Positions 30,137 to 40,529 of a stretch of DNA of 42,500 nt are shown piece after piece. The position numbers and the translations under genes are program-made. Source of the stretch: Prorocentrum cordatum. Lineage: Eukaryota; Sar; Dinophyceae; Prorocentrales; Prorocentraceae. The DNA lies in the NCBI GenBank assembly GCA_963575745.1, contig CAUYUJ010020691.1, positions 15,001 through 57,500 on the forward strand, in the 5' to 3' direction. The notes below the pieces were generated by a model. The model saw nothing but the letters and a program-made list of their open reading frames with translations. It had not been told where the DNA came from and did not search any database. How positions within the stretch are numbered: position 1 is the stretch's first letter; each line of letters begins with the position of its first letter.

Positions 30137-30334
30137 ATGCGGACGACCGTGGCTACTATTCAGGGCCCCGCGGCCGACGACGACGGCGTGCGCGCGCGAA
30201 GAAAAAACGAATGTGCCCCGCATGGTATTATCGGATATTATTTGACAGGGATGATGGCCCTGGCAGGTGCGCAACCGTTGTTGCCGAAGTTCGAAAAAGT
30301 TGCTCGCAAAAACCCGTTTGACAGAAATGTTTAA
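30137..30334 (+). CDS. Candidate small ORF or exon, hydrophobic, unidentified
   Basis: This 65-residue frame has a basic start and a protein-like second half (GIIGYYLTGMMALAGAQPLL then PKFEKVARKNPFDRNV) ending in TAA at 30332. One membrane segment is plausible. An overlapping frame carries an Arg-rich stretch. The stop is followed directly by the AT-rich patch. Nothing recognised; it could be a terminal exon or a relic. Confidence 0.35.
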   Translation: MRTTVATIQGPAADDDGVRARRKNECAPHGIIGYYLTGMMALAGAQPLLPKFEKVARKNPFDRNV

Positions 30335-30575
30335 AAAGTGTTGGGTTTCCTACGAATCCGCAAGAGAGCGCGGGATGAAATTTTGACATTTTTTTGTTTT
30401 ACCATTGTTTTTTATGTTTTTATGTTAAAATCGCTACGAAAACTAAGGTTTTGGAAGGATTTCGTCTTGCGCGCGCGAATGTCCACTTTACCTTATTTTT
30501 TGCAAGGGATTCTTGAAGTTTGGTTATGTTAGAACAAGAAATGTCCACTTTAGCTTATTTTTTGCAAGGGAAAGC
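30330..30575. other. AT-rich patch with a 32-bp direct repeat
   Basis: The composition is markedly AT-rich compared with neighbours. 30478-30509 and 30540-30571 (aatgtccactttaccttatt..., ending tttgcaaggga) differ at one base. No ORF of note. Confidence 0.7.
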
Positions 30576-30689
30576 GGGCCGTAACAAAACAACCGGATCC
30601 GGACCAACCCGTTTTGCCTGAGACTTCCTCACGAAAATGATGAAAATGTGGCTGCGGCCTAGGCGCGGCGGGGGGGTCGTGCACCAGGG

Positions 30690-30727
30690 GGCCCAACAAT
30701 AATTATTCTTTAGAAGTAATAATGTTC

Positions 30728-30802
<75 letters not shown>

Positions 30803-30860
30803 AACAACAACAGCAACAACAACCACAATGCGGTCATACACCCGGGGGTGCGTAGGACAC
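30690..30860. repeat. Partial unit of the 700-bp repeat with CAA/CAG tract
   Basis: 'caacaataattattctttagaag' matches the inverted unit at 29848-29872, and (CAA)n/(CAG)n follows at 30725-30830. Confidence 0.75.
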
Positions 30861-31220
30861 TGAATTCCCGTGCAGGTGGGCACTTCAAATGCGTCCTCGT
30901 TTGAGGCCAGATGCAGGCTCCACGTGCGGCAGCCTTTCTTCACGCAAGAATGCGCGCGCGGAGGGGAAGGGGACCCAACCTGCGCCTCTGGCGCGTGCGC
31001 GCGGGCCACGTGGCTTTTCACTTGCCCACGGCCCCTGAAGTAACACGCCCATTGCCCCCCGGCGGGGGCACGACTTCTGCGCCGCGGACTCTCTGCACGT
31101 ACGGATGCCTCTGCGCAGGGCGGGGGGGGGGGGGGGGGCAAAATGCGCCTCTGGCGCGTGCGGGCGGGGCACGTGTTTTCACGGGCCCACGGCGCTCAAG
31201 GCGGGACCCAACTTCTGGCC

Positions 31221-31403
31221 TTAAGTCGGGCTTGTCCCCCTACAGGGGGATTTTCGACGAAAGATAAAAGATACCCCCAAAATAATCCAAAAGTAGTCGG
31301 GGGACTAGTTTTTGAGTACTGGTTTGACCTTTTTGGGGCATTCTTATGGTATCTTTCCTTTTTCGTCGAAGATCCCACTGTAGGGGGACAAGCCCGACCA
31401 AAA
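31221..31403. mobile_element. MITE copy 6 (GTCGGGC-TIR family), 183 bp, best-preserved arms
   Basis: TTAAGTCGGGCTTGTCCCCC is inverted at the right end. The arms stay complementary for about 68 bp, including 'ttcgacgaaagataaaagat' against its partner near 31355-31375. Flanks TTCTGGCC (31213-31220) and TCCTAGCC (31404-31411) differ by two transitions. The empty site 'ttctggccgccgggcgc' survives at 31486-31502 in the next repeat unit. Confidence 0.88.
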
Positions 31404-31679
31404 TCCTAGCCGCCGGGCGCTTGCACGTGCGTGCGGGCGGGGCACGTGTTTTCACGGGCCTACAGCGCTCGAGGCGGGGCCCTACTTCTGGCCGCCGGGC
31501 GCTCTTGCACGTGCAGGTGCGCATGCAGGGGGGGGGGGGGGCTGCGCAGCGTGCGCCCGGCGCGTGCACGCTGGGGCACGAGTGCTCACGGCCCACGGGC
31601 CCAGGAGGGGGGAAAGCAACTTCTCTAGTCGGCCGACTCTTCGCACGTGAAAAGACGCGCGCAAGGAGGGGGGGACAAG

Positions 31680-31755
31680 AGGCCTCCTAGATGGGGTCGG
31701 AGTAGATGGGCACGATCCTTCGACCCCATCTACTCCGACACCATCTTGGAGGCCT
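31680..31755. repeat. Near-perfect palindrome, 31-bp arms
   Basis: 31680-31710 (aggcctcctagatggggtcg...) is inverted at 31725-31755 with two mismatches and a 14-base loop. Confidence 0.9.
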
Positions 31756-31879
31756 AGGGGGACCCAACATGCGCCTGGCGCATGCACGCCGGGCACGTGC
31801 TCCCGCGTCGCACGGCCCCCAGAGGGGACCCAGCTTCTGGTCGGCGGCTTCTGCACACGCAAGAGTTAGTTAGGTGCAC

Positions 31880-32215
31880 GGAGGGGGGGGGCAGGAGCAA
31901 GAGGAGGAAGGGCAGGAGGTAGTGGTGGTGGTGGTGGTGGTGGCAAGCCAAAGGAAGAGTGTGGCCCGTGCCAGAAGAAAATTCTACTCAAAATCCACAC
32001 GGGCCTCGTGGACCCCAGGCTGCACTCGCGATCACGCCCGTGACCGGCCCCGCCCACCCCCTCCCTCCCCTCTGGTCACGTCGCGATTCGCGCCAGCGCC
32101 GTCTGGGACGTGGCCACGCCCAGAGGGCGCAGGCGCAAATCTCAACGTTGCTGCTTCCCTCCCCCTCCCTCCCTCCAACCCCCCAGTCACGCCCGTTATC
32201 GCCAGGAGATAGAAA
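31880..32215. repeat. GC-rich unique sequence with a 24-bp inverted repeat
   Basis: 32085-32108 (gattcgcgccagcgccgtct...) is inverted at 32117-32141. A GGT run is at 31920-31945. No gene. Confidence 0.5.
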
Positions 32216-32219
32216 AACT

Positions 32220-32640
32220 GTCTCCTGCGACGGCGGTGCTGACTGCGGCGGCGGCCGGCGGCGGCGCTGACCTCGGCGGCGGCGCCCGGCGGCGGCGTTG
32301 ACGGACGGCTGCGGCCAGCGACGGCGGCGGCGGCGGCTCTGTGGCCTCCAGCGCGGCGGGGGTCAGCGAGTCCTCCCTGAGGAGCAGGCCGCCGGGCGCA
32401 GGCGCGGGATCGTCCGTGCAGCCCGCCGGGCGCGCCTGGCCCGCCGCTGGGCAGGCCCACGCGTCCGCGCAGCCGTCGGAGCCGAAGTCGGCCTCGGCAG
32501 CGCGGCGCAGCGGCGGCGCGGCGGCGGCGCGGCGTTTCGGCGCGGCGGCGGCGCGGCGGCGGCGCGGCGGCGGCGCGGCGGCGGCGCGGCGGCGGTGTGC
32601 GCTGGCCGCGGCGGCCATGCCAAGCCGGACGGCCCTCCGC
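32220..32640. repeat. GCG/GGC-rich tract
   Basis: Long (GGCGGC)n and (GCGGCGGCGCGGC)n runs, purest at 32505-32605. Ala/Arg/Pro frames on both strands are artefacts. Confidence 0.85.
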
Positions 32641-32870
32641 AGATGAGTGGTGAGGTCGACCCTGGGCCACGGATCGGAGGATGTGCCCTCCCGACTTGGC
32701 CAGCAGGGCGAACGTACATATTGGGCCCAGGATCCCGCCAGCCCTCTGGGCGTGAGTGGTCTGACGAGCTCGTTCTGCTAACCCCCGTCTTCCCCTTCGG
32801 AGATGGAGTTTCCCCCTCCCCCTACTCCCTACTCCTGCGTCTGGAGGAGGCACTTCGCGAGGCGTTGGAG
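32640..32870. other. Coding-like patch, unresolved
   Basis: On the minus strand 32735-32655 reads a hydrophobic stretch AGGILGPICTFALLAKSGGH after a 'gcccag' acceptor-like site. The upstream flank resembles that near 21480-21535. It does not match a symporter segment, so it is left unassigned. Confidence 0.25.
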
Positions 32871-33320
32871 CGTCCAAGATGGCCCCAGCTGGTTACGATG
32901 GAGCTCCAGAGAGCCCGAAATGGCCTCGAAAATCGCTCAAGATAACCCAAGATGGTTCAAGATAGCTTCCAACGCTCCAAGAGGCCAAAGTCCTTCCTAA
33001 AACCTAGTGTCAAGGTTGCGTTCCTTCTTCTTGCCTTTTCGCTTCCGTTGGGCTCTTGAAACCTCCGGATGGCTCCAATATGGCCCAAGACGGCCCCAAG
33101 AGGATCCCAAGGGCCCAATACGGCCCCCAAGAGCGCCCAAGGAGTGCCGCGGAAAGCAAATGTTCGAGCCCAGACGGGGGGGGGCACACTTTTGATCGAT
33201 GGCCCCCAAGATGGCCCCAAGAGCGCCCCAAGGCCCCCGAGGGGGCCGCAAGAGAGCCCCAACAGGCCCCGCGAGAGCCCCGAAGGTCTCCAAGAAATGG
33301 CCCCAAGACGGCCCAAGTAA
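32870..33320. repeat. Degenerate 'caagatggcccc' repeats
   Basis: Irregular units of aagatggcccc, aagagcgcccc and aaggcccc. A short similar patch is at 19745-19830. 33320-33620 beyond it has a doubled 'agctaccgacaggccaaaaat' and a (GACC)n run at 33465-33500. Confidence 0.8.
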
Positions 33321-33619
33321 GCTACCGACAGGCCAAAAATTCCCGAAAGCTACCGACAGGCCAAAAATCCCCTGTGTCCCACTGCTTGCTCCCATCGCGG
33401 CTGGATGAGATTTTGTGGGAATACGCGTAGCGTCAAGAAGTGGTCCAGCCGTGACCGCTGCCACCGACCGACAGACCGACCGACCAGCCGACCGACCGAA
33501 ACCACACAAATATCCCAAACCCGGCGGGTTCCGGAAATCCTGGTCCCCCCTCAAAAAAAGCCAGCCTGGCGAATAATCCAACCATATGAAACTGTGAGTA
33601 ACGCAATTGTGAATATCGT

Positions 33620-34830
33620 TTTCGGTGGAGCTCCGTGGGGCCATGAAACGTGTGAAGGGTGTGCCAGCATGGGTGGGGACGCATGTGGGCACCGCCACTC
33701 GGGCCATCGGTGGAACTCCCTATGGCGCCACGAAGCGTGTGACGGGTGTGCCGACATGGGCTTCGGGGGCGCTTGTGAACTGCGCCGCGGGGCCTTCGGT
33801 GGAGCTGCCCACGGGGCCACGAAACGTGTGAGGGGTGTGCCTACATGGGTGGCGGGGACACACGTGGGCACTGCCGCCCACGAAACGTGTGAAGGAATGG
33901 GTGGTGGGGACGCATGTGGGCACCGCCACCCGGGCCATCGGTGGAACTCCCTATGGGGCCACGAAACGTGCGACAGTGTAACGACATGGGCTTCGAGGAC
34001 GCTTGTGGACTGTGCAGCTGGGGCCTTCGGTGGGGCTCCTTCGGGGGCCACGAAGCGTATGGGGGGTGTGCCAAAATGGGTGGCGGAAACGCTTATGGAC
34101 TGCGTCATTGTGGCCTTCGGTGGAGCTGCCGATGGGGCCACGAAATGTGCGACGGGTGTGCCGACATGAATGGCCGATGGAGCTGCCGATGGTGGCGGAG
34201 ACGCATGTGAACACCGCCACTGGGGCGGCGGTGGAGCTCCGTATGGGGCCACGAGGCGTGTGACGAGTGTGTCGAAATTGATGGCGGGGACGCATGTGGC
34301 ACCGCCACTGGGGCTGTCGGCGGAGCTCCCTACGGGGCCACGAGTGAGGGGTGTGCCTACATGGGTGGCGGGGGCGCATGTGGGCACCGCTACTGAGGTC
34401 TTCGGTGGATTCCCTTTGGTGCCACGAAACGTGTGACAAGTGTGCAAAAAAATGGCGGGGACGCATGTGGGCACCGCTACTGGGGCCTTGGGTGGAGCTC
34501 CCGATGGGGCCACAAAATGTGCGACGGGTGTGCCAACATGAGTGGCCGAGACGCACGTGCCAACCGCCACTGGGGCCTTCGGCGGGGTTCCCTATGGGGC
34601 CACGAAACGTGCGCGGGGTGTGCCGACAGCAATGGCGGGGACACACGTGAACCTCGCCGGCGGGGTTTTCGGTGGAGTCCCCCCTGGGGCCACGAAGCGT
34701 GCGACGGGTGTGCCGACATGGGCAGCGGAAGCGCATGTGGGCACCGTCACCGGGGCCTTCGCTGGAGCTCCCTATGGGGCTTCACGAAACGTGCGAGGTG
34801 CGTGCCGACATGGGTGGCGGGGACGCATGT
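33620..34830. repeat. Satellite A, about 87-bp unit, about 13 copies
   Basis: The unit is 'ggtggagctccctatggggc', 'cacgaaacgtgtgacgggtg', 'tgccgacatgggtggcgggg', then 'acgcatgtgggcaccgccac' and 'tggggccttc'. Units start near 33625, 33711, 33796, 33941, 34030, 34117, 34228, 34318, 34401, 34492, 34578, 34673 and 34760. Open frames reflect the period. Confidence 0.9.
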
Positions 34831-34854
34831 GGGCACCGACGGGCACGCAAGAGA

Positions 34855-34990
34855 GCAGAGAGGGGGGGGACGAGGGAGGAGGGGGAGAAGGAAAGGAGGA
34901 GGAAGACGAGGAGGAGGAGGGGGGAGGTGAAAGAGGAGAAGGAGGAGGAGGAGGAGGAGGAGGAGAAGGAGGAGGAGGAGAAGGAAGCAA
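34855..34990. repeat. GGA tract
   Basis: Degenerate GGA/GAG to 34988, followed by GC-rich sequence to 35250 with no supported gene. Confidence 0.9.
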
Positions 34991-35279
34991 CGCGGGGCGT
35001 TGCGTCTTCGAAGCGAGGACCCAACGCCACAGGACGGTTCGGCAAAATCAGCCTGGCGAAGGGCTCGACCACACGCAGCTGCGAGTACCGCGAGGAAAAA
35101 GAGACGAAGGAGGGGGGCGCGAAAACTTGAGTAGCTCTGATGGGCAGGCCGCCGGAAGAACGAGGCGCGGGGCAGCGCGGGCAGGAGGCGCGGAGGGAGG
35201 GGGCGGAGCGGAGCGGGATGGCGGATTCACAGATGTCCCCTCCTCTGCGCACTCGCGCACTGGTGGCCGCGGCTCTGGA

Positions 35280-35600
35280 CAAAGCGCACCGCGGAGCCCC
35301 CGCGACGCGCCGGCTGCCCCGCGGGGGTCCTGGCGACGCGCGCGGGTCGGCCGCTGCGCAGAGCAAAGAAAGCTAGCTGGCCGGCGACCAGCGGGCCAAG
35401 CGCTGGCCGCTGGGCAGAGAGTCGCTGGGTGAGCGAGGCGCTGCGCGGAGCGCAGCGCGGAGTCACCGCGACGCCCGCCGGTCGCCCCGAAGGAGTCCCG
35501 GCGACGCGCGCAGGTCGCCCCAGGCTGGGAGCAAAACGATTAAGTGGCGGCCAGGCGCGCTGCTGTGACGTCCGCAGCGCAGCGCAAAGAAATATGTGGC
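35280..35600. repeat. Diverged tandem repeat, about 170 bp
   Basis: 35280-35390 (gcggagcccccgcgacgcgc ... agcaaagaaagctagctggcc) aligns with 35455-35560 (gcggagtcaccgcgacgccc ... agcaaaacgattaagtggcg). A third partial copy follows at 35570-35610. Confidence 0.6.
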
Positions 35601-35629
35601 GGGCTGGTTGAGCGCCCCTCAGGTCAGGC

Positions 35630-35830
35630 CTCGCGGACACACTCGGTGAAGCCCCGCTCCCTGGCGCTGAGGGCCGTCGCCTCCCTCCTGCACCGCCTCG
35701 TGCGCGTCGCAAACTGCCCCAGCTGCTTCCGCAAGCCCTCTGGCGCCCCTGGCAGGGAGAACTCGATGCGCGGCGCCCTCATCAGCATGAGGTCCTCGTG
35801 GCACGTGGCGCGCGAGAGCTTCACGTAGAG
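35630..35830 (-). CDS. Candidate exon, unidentified basic protein
   Basis: A minus-strand frame between an AG (ctggag|CTCTAC) and a GC donor (GCGAG|GCCTGA) encodes LYVKLSRATCHEDLMLMRAP, then a stretch containing EGLRKQLGQFATRTRRC and SARERGFTECVRE. It reads as ordinary non-repetitive protein with helical basic segments. The donor form AG|GC matches the symporter introns. Without recognising the exon end, the frame would stop three codons later, so a terminal exon is also possible. A protein-like stretch continues upstream in the same frame but meets two stops. No family is recognised. It does not resemble a symporter. Confidence 0.4.
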
Positions 35831-35839
35831 CTCCAGTCA

Positions 35840-36100
35840 CTAATCGTCGTCCTCCTTGCCGTTCCCGACCTTGCGGCGGCCGCAGTCCACGATCACGCCT
35901 GGGCGATGTCGGCCGAAGGAGCAGCGCGCTGGGCAGCCGACAGCCCAGGGCGAGGGGGCGCGGAGTGCTAACTACTCGCGCCCAGGCGGCGTGGCCGCAG
36001 ACTGCCCGTGACCGCCGTTCCCTCGCCCGGTCACCTTCTCGAGTGATGCGCCCCTGGCACGCCGCCGTGGTGACGAACCTGCCGTGCGAGAGCGGGAAGC
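35840..36100. other. GC-rich sequence between candidate exon and satellite
   Basis: Minus-strand 35905-35845 reads VIVDCGRRKVGNGKEDDD before two stops. It may belong to the same broken gene as 35630-35830. Confidence 0.3.
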
Positions 36101-36109
36101 CGGTGCGAT

Positions 36110-36735
36110 TTGGAGACGGCAGTGCCATGCGAACCCTGCCACTCGGGCCTTACGTGGATTTCCCGATGGGGCCACAAATTCGTGTGAGGGGTACGCCGGA
36201 ACGGGGCCGCTGTGCCATGCGAACTTTCCACTGGAGCCTTCGGCGGAGCTCCTGATGGGGCCACGAGACGTGTGAGGGGTGTGCCGATATGGGGCGGACG
36301 TGCCACGCGAACGTTCCCACAAGGGCCTTAGGTGGAGCTCCCTATGGGGCCATGAAACGTGTGAGCGGGGTGCCGAAATGGGAGGGCGGCGGTGCCATGC
36401 GAACTTTCCCACAGGGGCCTTCGGCGGAGCTCCCTGTGGGGAAACGAAACGTGTGAGGATGTGCCGAAAACAGCGGTGCCATGCGAACTTTCCGACTGGG
36501 GCCTTCGCTGGGGCCCCCTACGGGGCCGCGAAACGTGTGAGGGGGGTGCCGAAATAGGGTGGCGGTGCCATGCGAACGTTCCCACTGGGGCCTTTGGGTG
36601 GAGCTCCTCATGGGACCACGAATTGTGTCATGGGTGAACCAAAAATGGGGCGGCGGTGCCATTCGAACTTTCCCACTGTGACCTTCGGTGGAGCTCCGTA
36701 TGGGCCCACAAAACGTGTGAGAGGGTGCACCAAAA
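36110..36735. repeat. Satellite B, about 86-bp unit, about 7 copies
   Basis: The unit is 'ggtggagctccctatggggc', 'cacgaaacgtgtgaggggtg', 'tgccgaaatggggcggcggt', then 'gccatgcgaactttcccact' and 'ggggccttc'. The first half is shared with satellite A; the second half differs. Confidence 0.9.
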
Positions 36736-36769
36736 TGGTGCGCATGCGGTGCGCAAAGGCAGGGATGAT

Positions 36770-36935
36770 AGGAGGGAGGAGGAGGAGGAGGAGGAGGAGG
36801 AGGAGGAGGAGGAGCAGGAGGAGGAGAGGAGGAGGAGGAAGGGGAGGAGGAGGAGGAGGAGGAGGAGGAGGAGGAGAGAGGAGGAGGAGGAGGAGGAGGA
36901 GGAGGAGAAGCGGGAGGAGCAGGAGTGAAGAGGAG
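36770..36935. repeat. (GGA)n microsatellite
   Basis: Near-pure GGA with small interruptions. Confidence 0.95.
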
Positions 36936-37059
36936 AGGAGGACAGGAGGTGGAGACGCGGGGCGCTGGCTCCTCACAACGAGGGCCCAACACCGCAGGAC
37001 GGATGGCTGGGAAAAAAGGCATCTCTTAAGTGGACGACGTTTGCTGCTGCGGGCTGCTG

Positions 37060-37195
37060 TCAGCCCTCCTCCTCCTCCCACTTCCTCCTCCTTCCCCTCC
37101 TCCTCCTCCCTCCTCCTCCTCCTCCTCCTCCTCCTCCTCCTCCTCCTCCTCCCTCCTCCCCCTCCCCCTTCCTACTCCTCCGACTCCTCCTGCTG
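37060..37195. repeat. (CTC)n microsatellite
   Basis: Near-pure CTC, complementary to the GGA tract 130 bp upstream. 37195-37315 holds no supported gene. Confidence 0.95.
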
Positions 37196-37317
37196 CTGGC
37201 AGAGCCGTCCAGGTGTTGACTCTGCTGTCCTTCCGTCGCCTTCCGCAGGGGAAGAGATGCCACGTCCAGCAGTCCTTCAGGGCGAAGCCCTTGCTGGAGC
37301 GCACCATATGACTGCAT

Positions 37318-38310
37318 GAATGTATGTCTGTCTGTCTGTCAGCCTGTCGGTCGGTCGGCCGATATGTCTGTATGCGTGATCTGCGTCTGTATGGATGCAT
37401 GCACGCACGCACGCACGCATGCATGCATGCATGTGTGTATGCACGTATGCATGTACGTATGCATGTGCGCGTGCCTATATGGATGTATGTGTGTATGCGA
37501 GTGTGAGCGTGTACGTGTATGTGCGTGTGTATATGCCCACATGTATGTGTATGTATGCGTGTGTGTGTATGTGTAAATGTATGTGTACGCATGTGTATGT
37601 AGATGTGTGTGTGGGTGTGTGTATGCATGCATGCATGTATGGATGTATGTGCGTATGTATGTATGATTGGGTGGATGGATGCGTGCGCGCGAGAATGTAT
37701 GGATGTGTGTATGCATGCATGTACGTATGTATGCATGTGTGTATGAGTGTATGTGTGTATGTTTGTATGCATGTATATATGCATGTATGTATGCATGTAT
37801 GGATGTATGTATGTATGTGTGTATGTGTATGTGTGTGCGTATGTGTGAATGTATGTATGCACGTATGTGTATATGTATGTATGTGTGTATGTGTGTATGT
37901 ATGTATATATATGTGTGTATGTACGTATGGATGCGTGTATGCGTGTATGCATGTATGTACGTATGTATGGATGTATGTATGTATGTACGTACGTATGTGT
38001 GTATGTATGTATGTATGTGTGTGTATGAATGTATGTATGTATGTATGGATGGATGGATGAATGGATGGATGGATGGATGGATGTATGTGTGACTGTAAGT
38101 ATGTATGCATGTGTATATGCATGTATGTATGTAGATTGGTATGTATGTATGTGTGTACACATGGCTGTTTATTATGGATGTACGGATGTAGGCACGAATG
38201 CATGAACGCATGCATGTACGTATGTATCTGTGCATGCATGAACGTATGTGTATATGCATGTATGTATGCATGCATACACGTATGCATGCAGGTACGCGTT
38301 CGCACAAGTG
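37318..38310. repeat. Degenerate TATG/TGTA tetranucleotide satellite
   Basis: About 1 kb of (TATG)n with C, G and A substitutions. All six frames are open for long stretches (MYVCMYV, HTYIHTY), purely from the repeat. A TA patch ends it at 38320-38360. Confidence 0.95.
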
Positions 38311-38394
38311 ATATCATATACATATACATGTATACATATATATGTATATATATACACAAAAGATGTGTGCTCGTAACTGACATGCATCCCCATA

Positions 38395-39360
38395 CAGACT
38401 TCGGTCAGTGATTGCACCTGGAGGGGTCCTTGCGGAAATTGAAGAAGTTGGCGAAAACACTGCGCCCGCCCTGGATTCTCAAATGTGTTAAGGACTCGGT
38501 GAGAATATGCCTGAGTTCGGTGGGCGGTCAGGTCCCTGGGTTGCATATACCAGTCGTGGTTAAAACTTCCTCCCAATGCCAGTGTGCGGATGGGTTCCGG
38601 GGTTCCCATAGCGGAGCTCGGCCCCCTGTAGTGAAGAACACGGAGGGCGGGGGTGTACGAGGAGGCGCAGAACCCGATATTGCCACGAACCCCGACCCTG
38701 ACGGAAGGGGGCGCCAACAGGGCGACCGAGTGCGGTTCCCGTGCTGTTGCCCGCTTATCACTGGCGGCCTGTTCGGGACTGCCTCAGGAGGTGCAAGACA
38801 CATGGGGAGGAGAAGGACCGGGACAGCTCGGAAGCGAGACGATGGAGGGGGGTAGAAACACGAGAGGGGGAGGGGCAGAAGGATGGGCGGACGAGACGGG
38901 CAGTGGAGTACCCGTCAAGAGAGCGGCGACGGCCACGGTGACCTCGGAAATGCCTTCGTGGGACTTCTTGGCGGCTTCTTGGGCCGTCGCGGGAGTCTCT
39001 CGGGAGCTCATAGGAGTACCGCTCCACAGACCCCCCCCCCCAAGGGATACAAATCGGGAACCACATCCGCAAGGTCGGGGGGGGAAAAAAAGGTAATCGG
39101 GCAGAGAGAACAAAGAAGAGGGGATACATAATACGCGTGAAAAGCTGGAGAACACGGAGCAGAGCTCCGAGCGCAAACTGCGAAACGGTGGAGAGCATGG
39201 CGTAGAGAGCGAAAAGGCTGTGGCGCAGGAGAGAGCGCAGAAGGCAGCAGAGAGTCTAGAGTAGCGGGCCGAGGGTAGAAAGCAAGTGTCGAGGAATAGA
39301 GGATGATTACCCCAGTGCGACCCTACCTAGAAGTTGGAGCCCCTAGGAAAGCAGCATTAG
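38395..39360. other. Unique sequence, no gene recognised
   Basis: The minus strand 38720-38395 gives a non-repetitive frame with ALRVLHYRGPSSAMGTPEPI and then TFENPGRAQCFRQLLQFPQG, which is protein-like but unknown to me. The plus strand is also open. 38820-39300 is purine-rich with no motif. Confidence 0.3.
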
Positions 39361-39365
39361 TTGCT

Positions 39366-39735
39366 ATGTTATGATATGATATGATATGCCATGCTAGGCT
39401 GCGCTATGCTATACTAGGTTATGATAAGCTATGCTGCGCTATGCTATGCTATGCTATGTTATACTATGAAAAGCTGTGATATGGCATGCTGTGCTGTGTT
39501 ATGCTAAGCTATGCTGTGCTATGCTATGCTAAGCTGCGCTAAGCTATGCTATGATATGCTATGCTATGATAAGCTGCGCTATGCTATGCTATGCTATGTT
39601 GTGATCTGCTATGCGAAAGCTCAGCGGAGCTAAGATGAAGGTAAGCTAAGCTAAGAGAAACCTGAGCTAAGATGAAACTCAGCTAAGCTAAGATGAAACA
39701 AGCTATGCTACGATGAGATAAGCAGCGCTAAGCTA
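39366..39735. repeat. ATGCT-type 5-bp satellite
   Basis: Repeats of 'gctat', 'gctaa', 'gatat' in phase 5, decaying to 'agctaagatgaaac' after 39620. Confidence 0.9.
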
Positions 39736-40037
39736 AGGGGACGTAGCTGGGGGAACCGCGGGGCGGATCCTGGGGGAACCGCCCAGAGCGAGGCCCACTG
39801 CCCGGCCCCTATAAGCTCTGAGGTAAGAACCCTTCTAGGCAGAGCCTAGGTAGGGAACAAAGCAGACAGTAGAAACCACAGAGAGCACAACTCAAACAAG
39901 CGAACAGAATAACAAGCAGTTGCCGCGCAAGCATCATATGACCTGGTGCTCCCTCTGGCGCACAACAAGGGCAACGATACAGGGGGCACCTGCTCAGTAG
40001 GGGGAAACATCGACCTGGAATCGGCAATACATCGCCG

Positions 40038-40379
40038 ATGGATCCGCGAGAAGACCCCGATAACGAAACCGCGCGGTCCTGGGCAGGACGGGCTGTCGGG
40101 CCCGTATCGGCGATGAGTGAACGATCGGAGGTCGATGCCCCCCCTGGGCCTATCCCCCCCCTGACGTTGCCCCCCGGCTTTCGCGTCAAGTCTCTCAGGC
40201 AGACGTCAGGAAAGATCCGGGCACCCCCGGAACGCCCTCGGCGAGGCGCAGCCGCTGAAACGCACCCCGAGGCTGGAGAGCCGACGAGAACAACCGAAAA
40301 CGCCCGAAAACCTCGATCCATGCACTCGACAAATACTGTTTCGTCGGCGGCGAGGCAGAGGCAGTCCGCACCAGCGTGA
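40038..40379 (+). CDS. Candidate ORF, 113 residues, unidentified
   Basis: It starts ATG at 40038 and ends TGA at 40377. The protein begins MDPREDPDNETARSWAGRAV, is Pro/Arg-rich with an IPPLTLPPGFRVKSL stretch, and is hydrophilic throughout. The composition would suit the start of a gag-like or other nucleic-acid-binding protein, but no motif proves it. Upstream 39740-40037 is unique and holds 'cctataagctctgaggtaag', which resembles a promoter or LTR end only loosely. Confidence 0.35.
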   Translation: MDPREDPDNETARSWAGRAVGPVSAMSERSEVDAPPGPIPPLTLPPGFRVKSLRQTSGKIRAPPERPRRGAAAETHPEAGEPTRTTENARKPRSMHSTNTVSSAARQRQSAPA

Positions 40380-40529
40380 GGCTACTCGGGGCAAGCGAAA
40401 GGCGAATTGTCCGGCGTACAAGAGGAAAGAAGACGAGGGCGGCCGCGCGAGGGGAGGAGGGAGGGGGCACGCGCTCAGACGTGGAAGTGATGAGCCTGTT
40501 TCCCACCACCACCACCATAAGTTGGAGGG

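Larger units (their letters stand above)
30900..31860. repeat. GC-rich degenerate repeats (same family as 27400-28070)
   Basis: Units include 'gggcggggcacgtgttttcacgggcc', 'cacggcgctc.aggcgggaccc', 'aacttctggcc' and 'cttgcacgtgc', with G runs at 31121-31138 and 31530-31541. The unit interrupted by MITE copy 6 aligns with the intact unit at 31429-31515. Confidence 0.75.

Noticed and set aside
32655-32735. Hydrophobic minus-strand stretch as an upstream symporter exon
   Set aside because: The peptide GGILGPICTFALLAKSGG does not match any SLC5 helix I know, and its flank resembles a non-symporter region at 21.5 kb.
33551-34736. 339-residue minus-strand open frame
   Set aside because: The 87-bp satellite unit is a multiple of three and stop-poor. 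The peptide periodicity equals the DNA unit.
37316-38411. Open frames of 200-380 residues on both strands
   Set aside because: They are products of the TATG satellite, which rarely forms stops. The peptides are simple MYVC/HTYI repeats.
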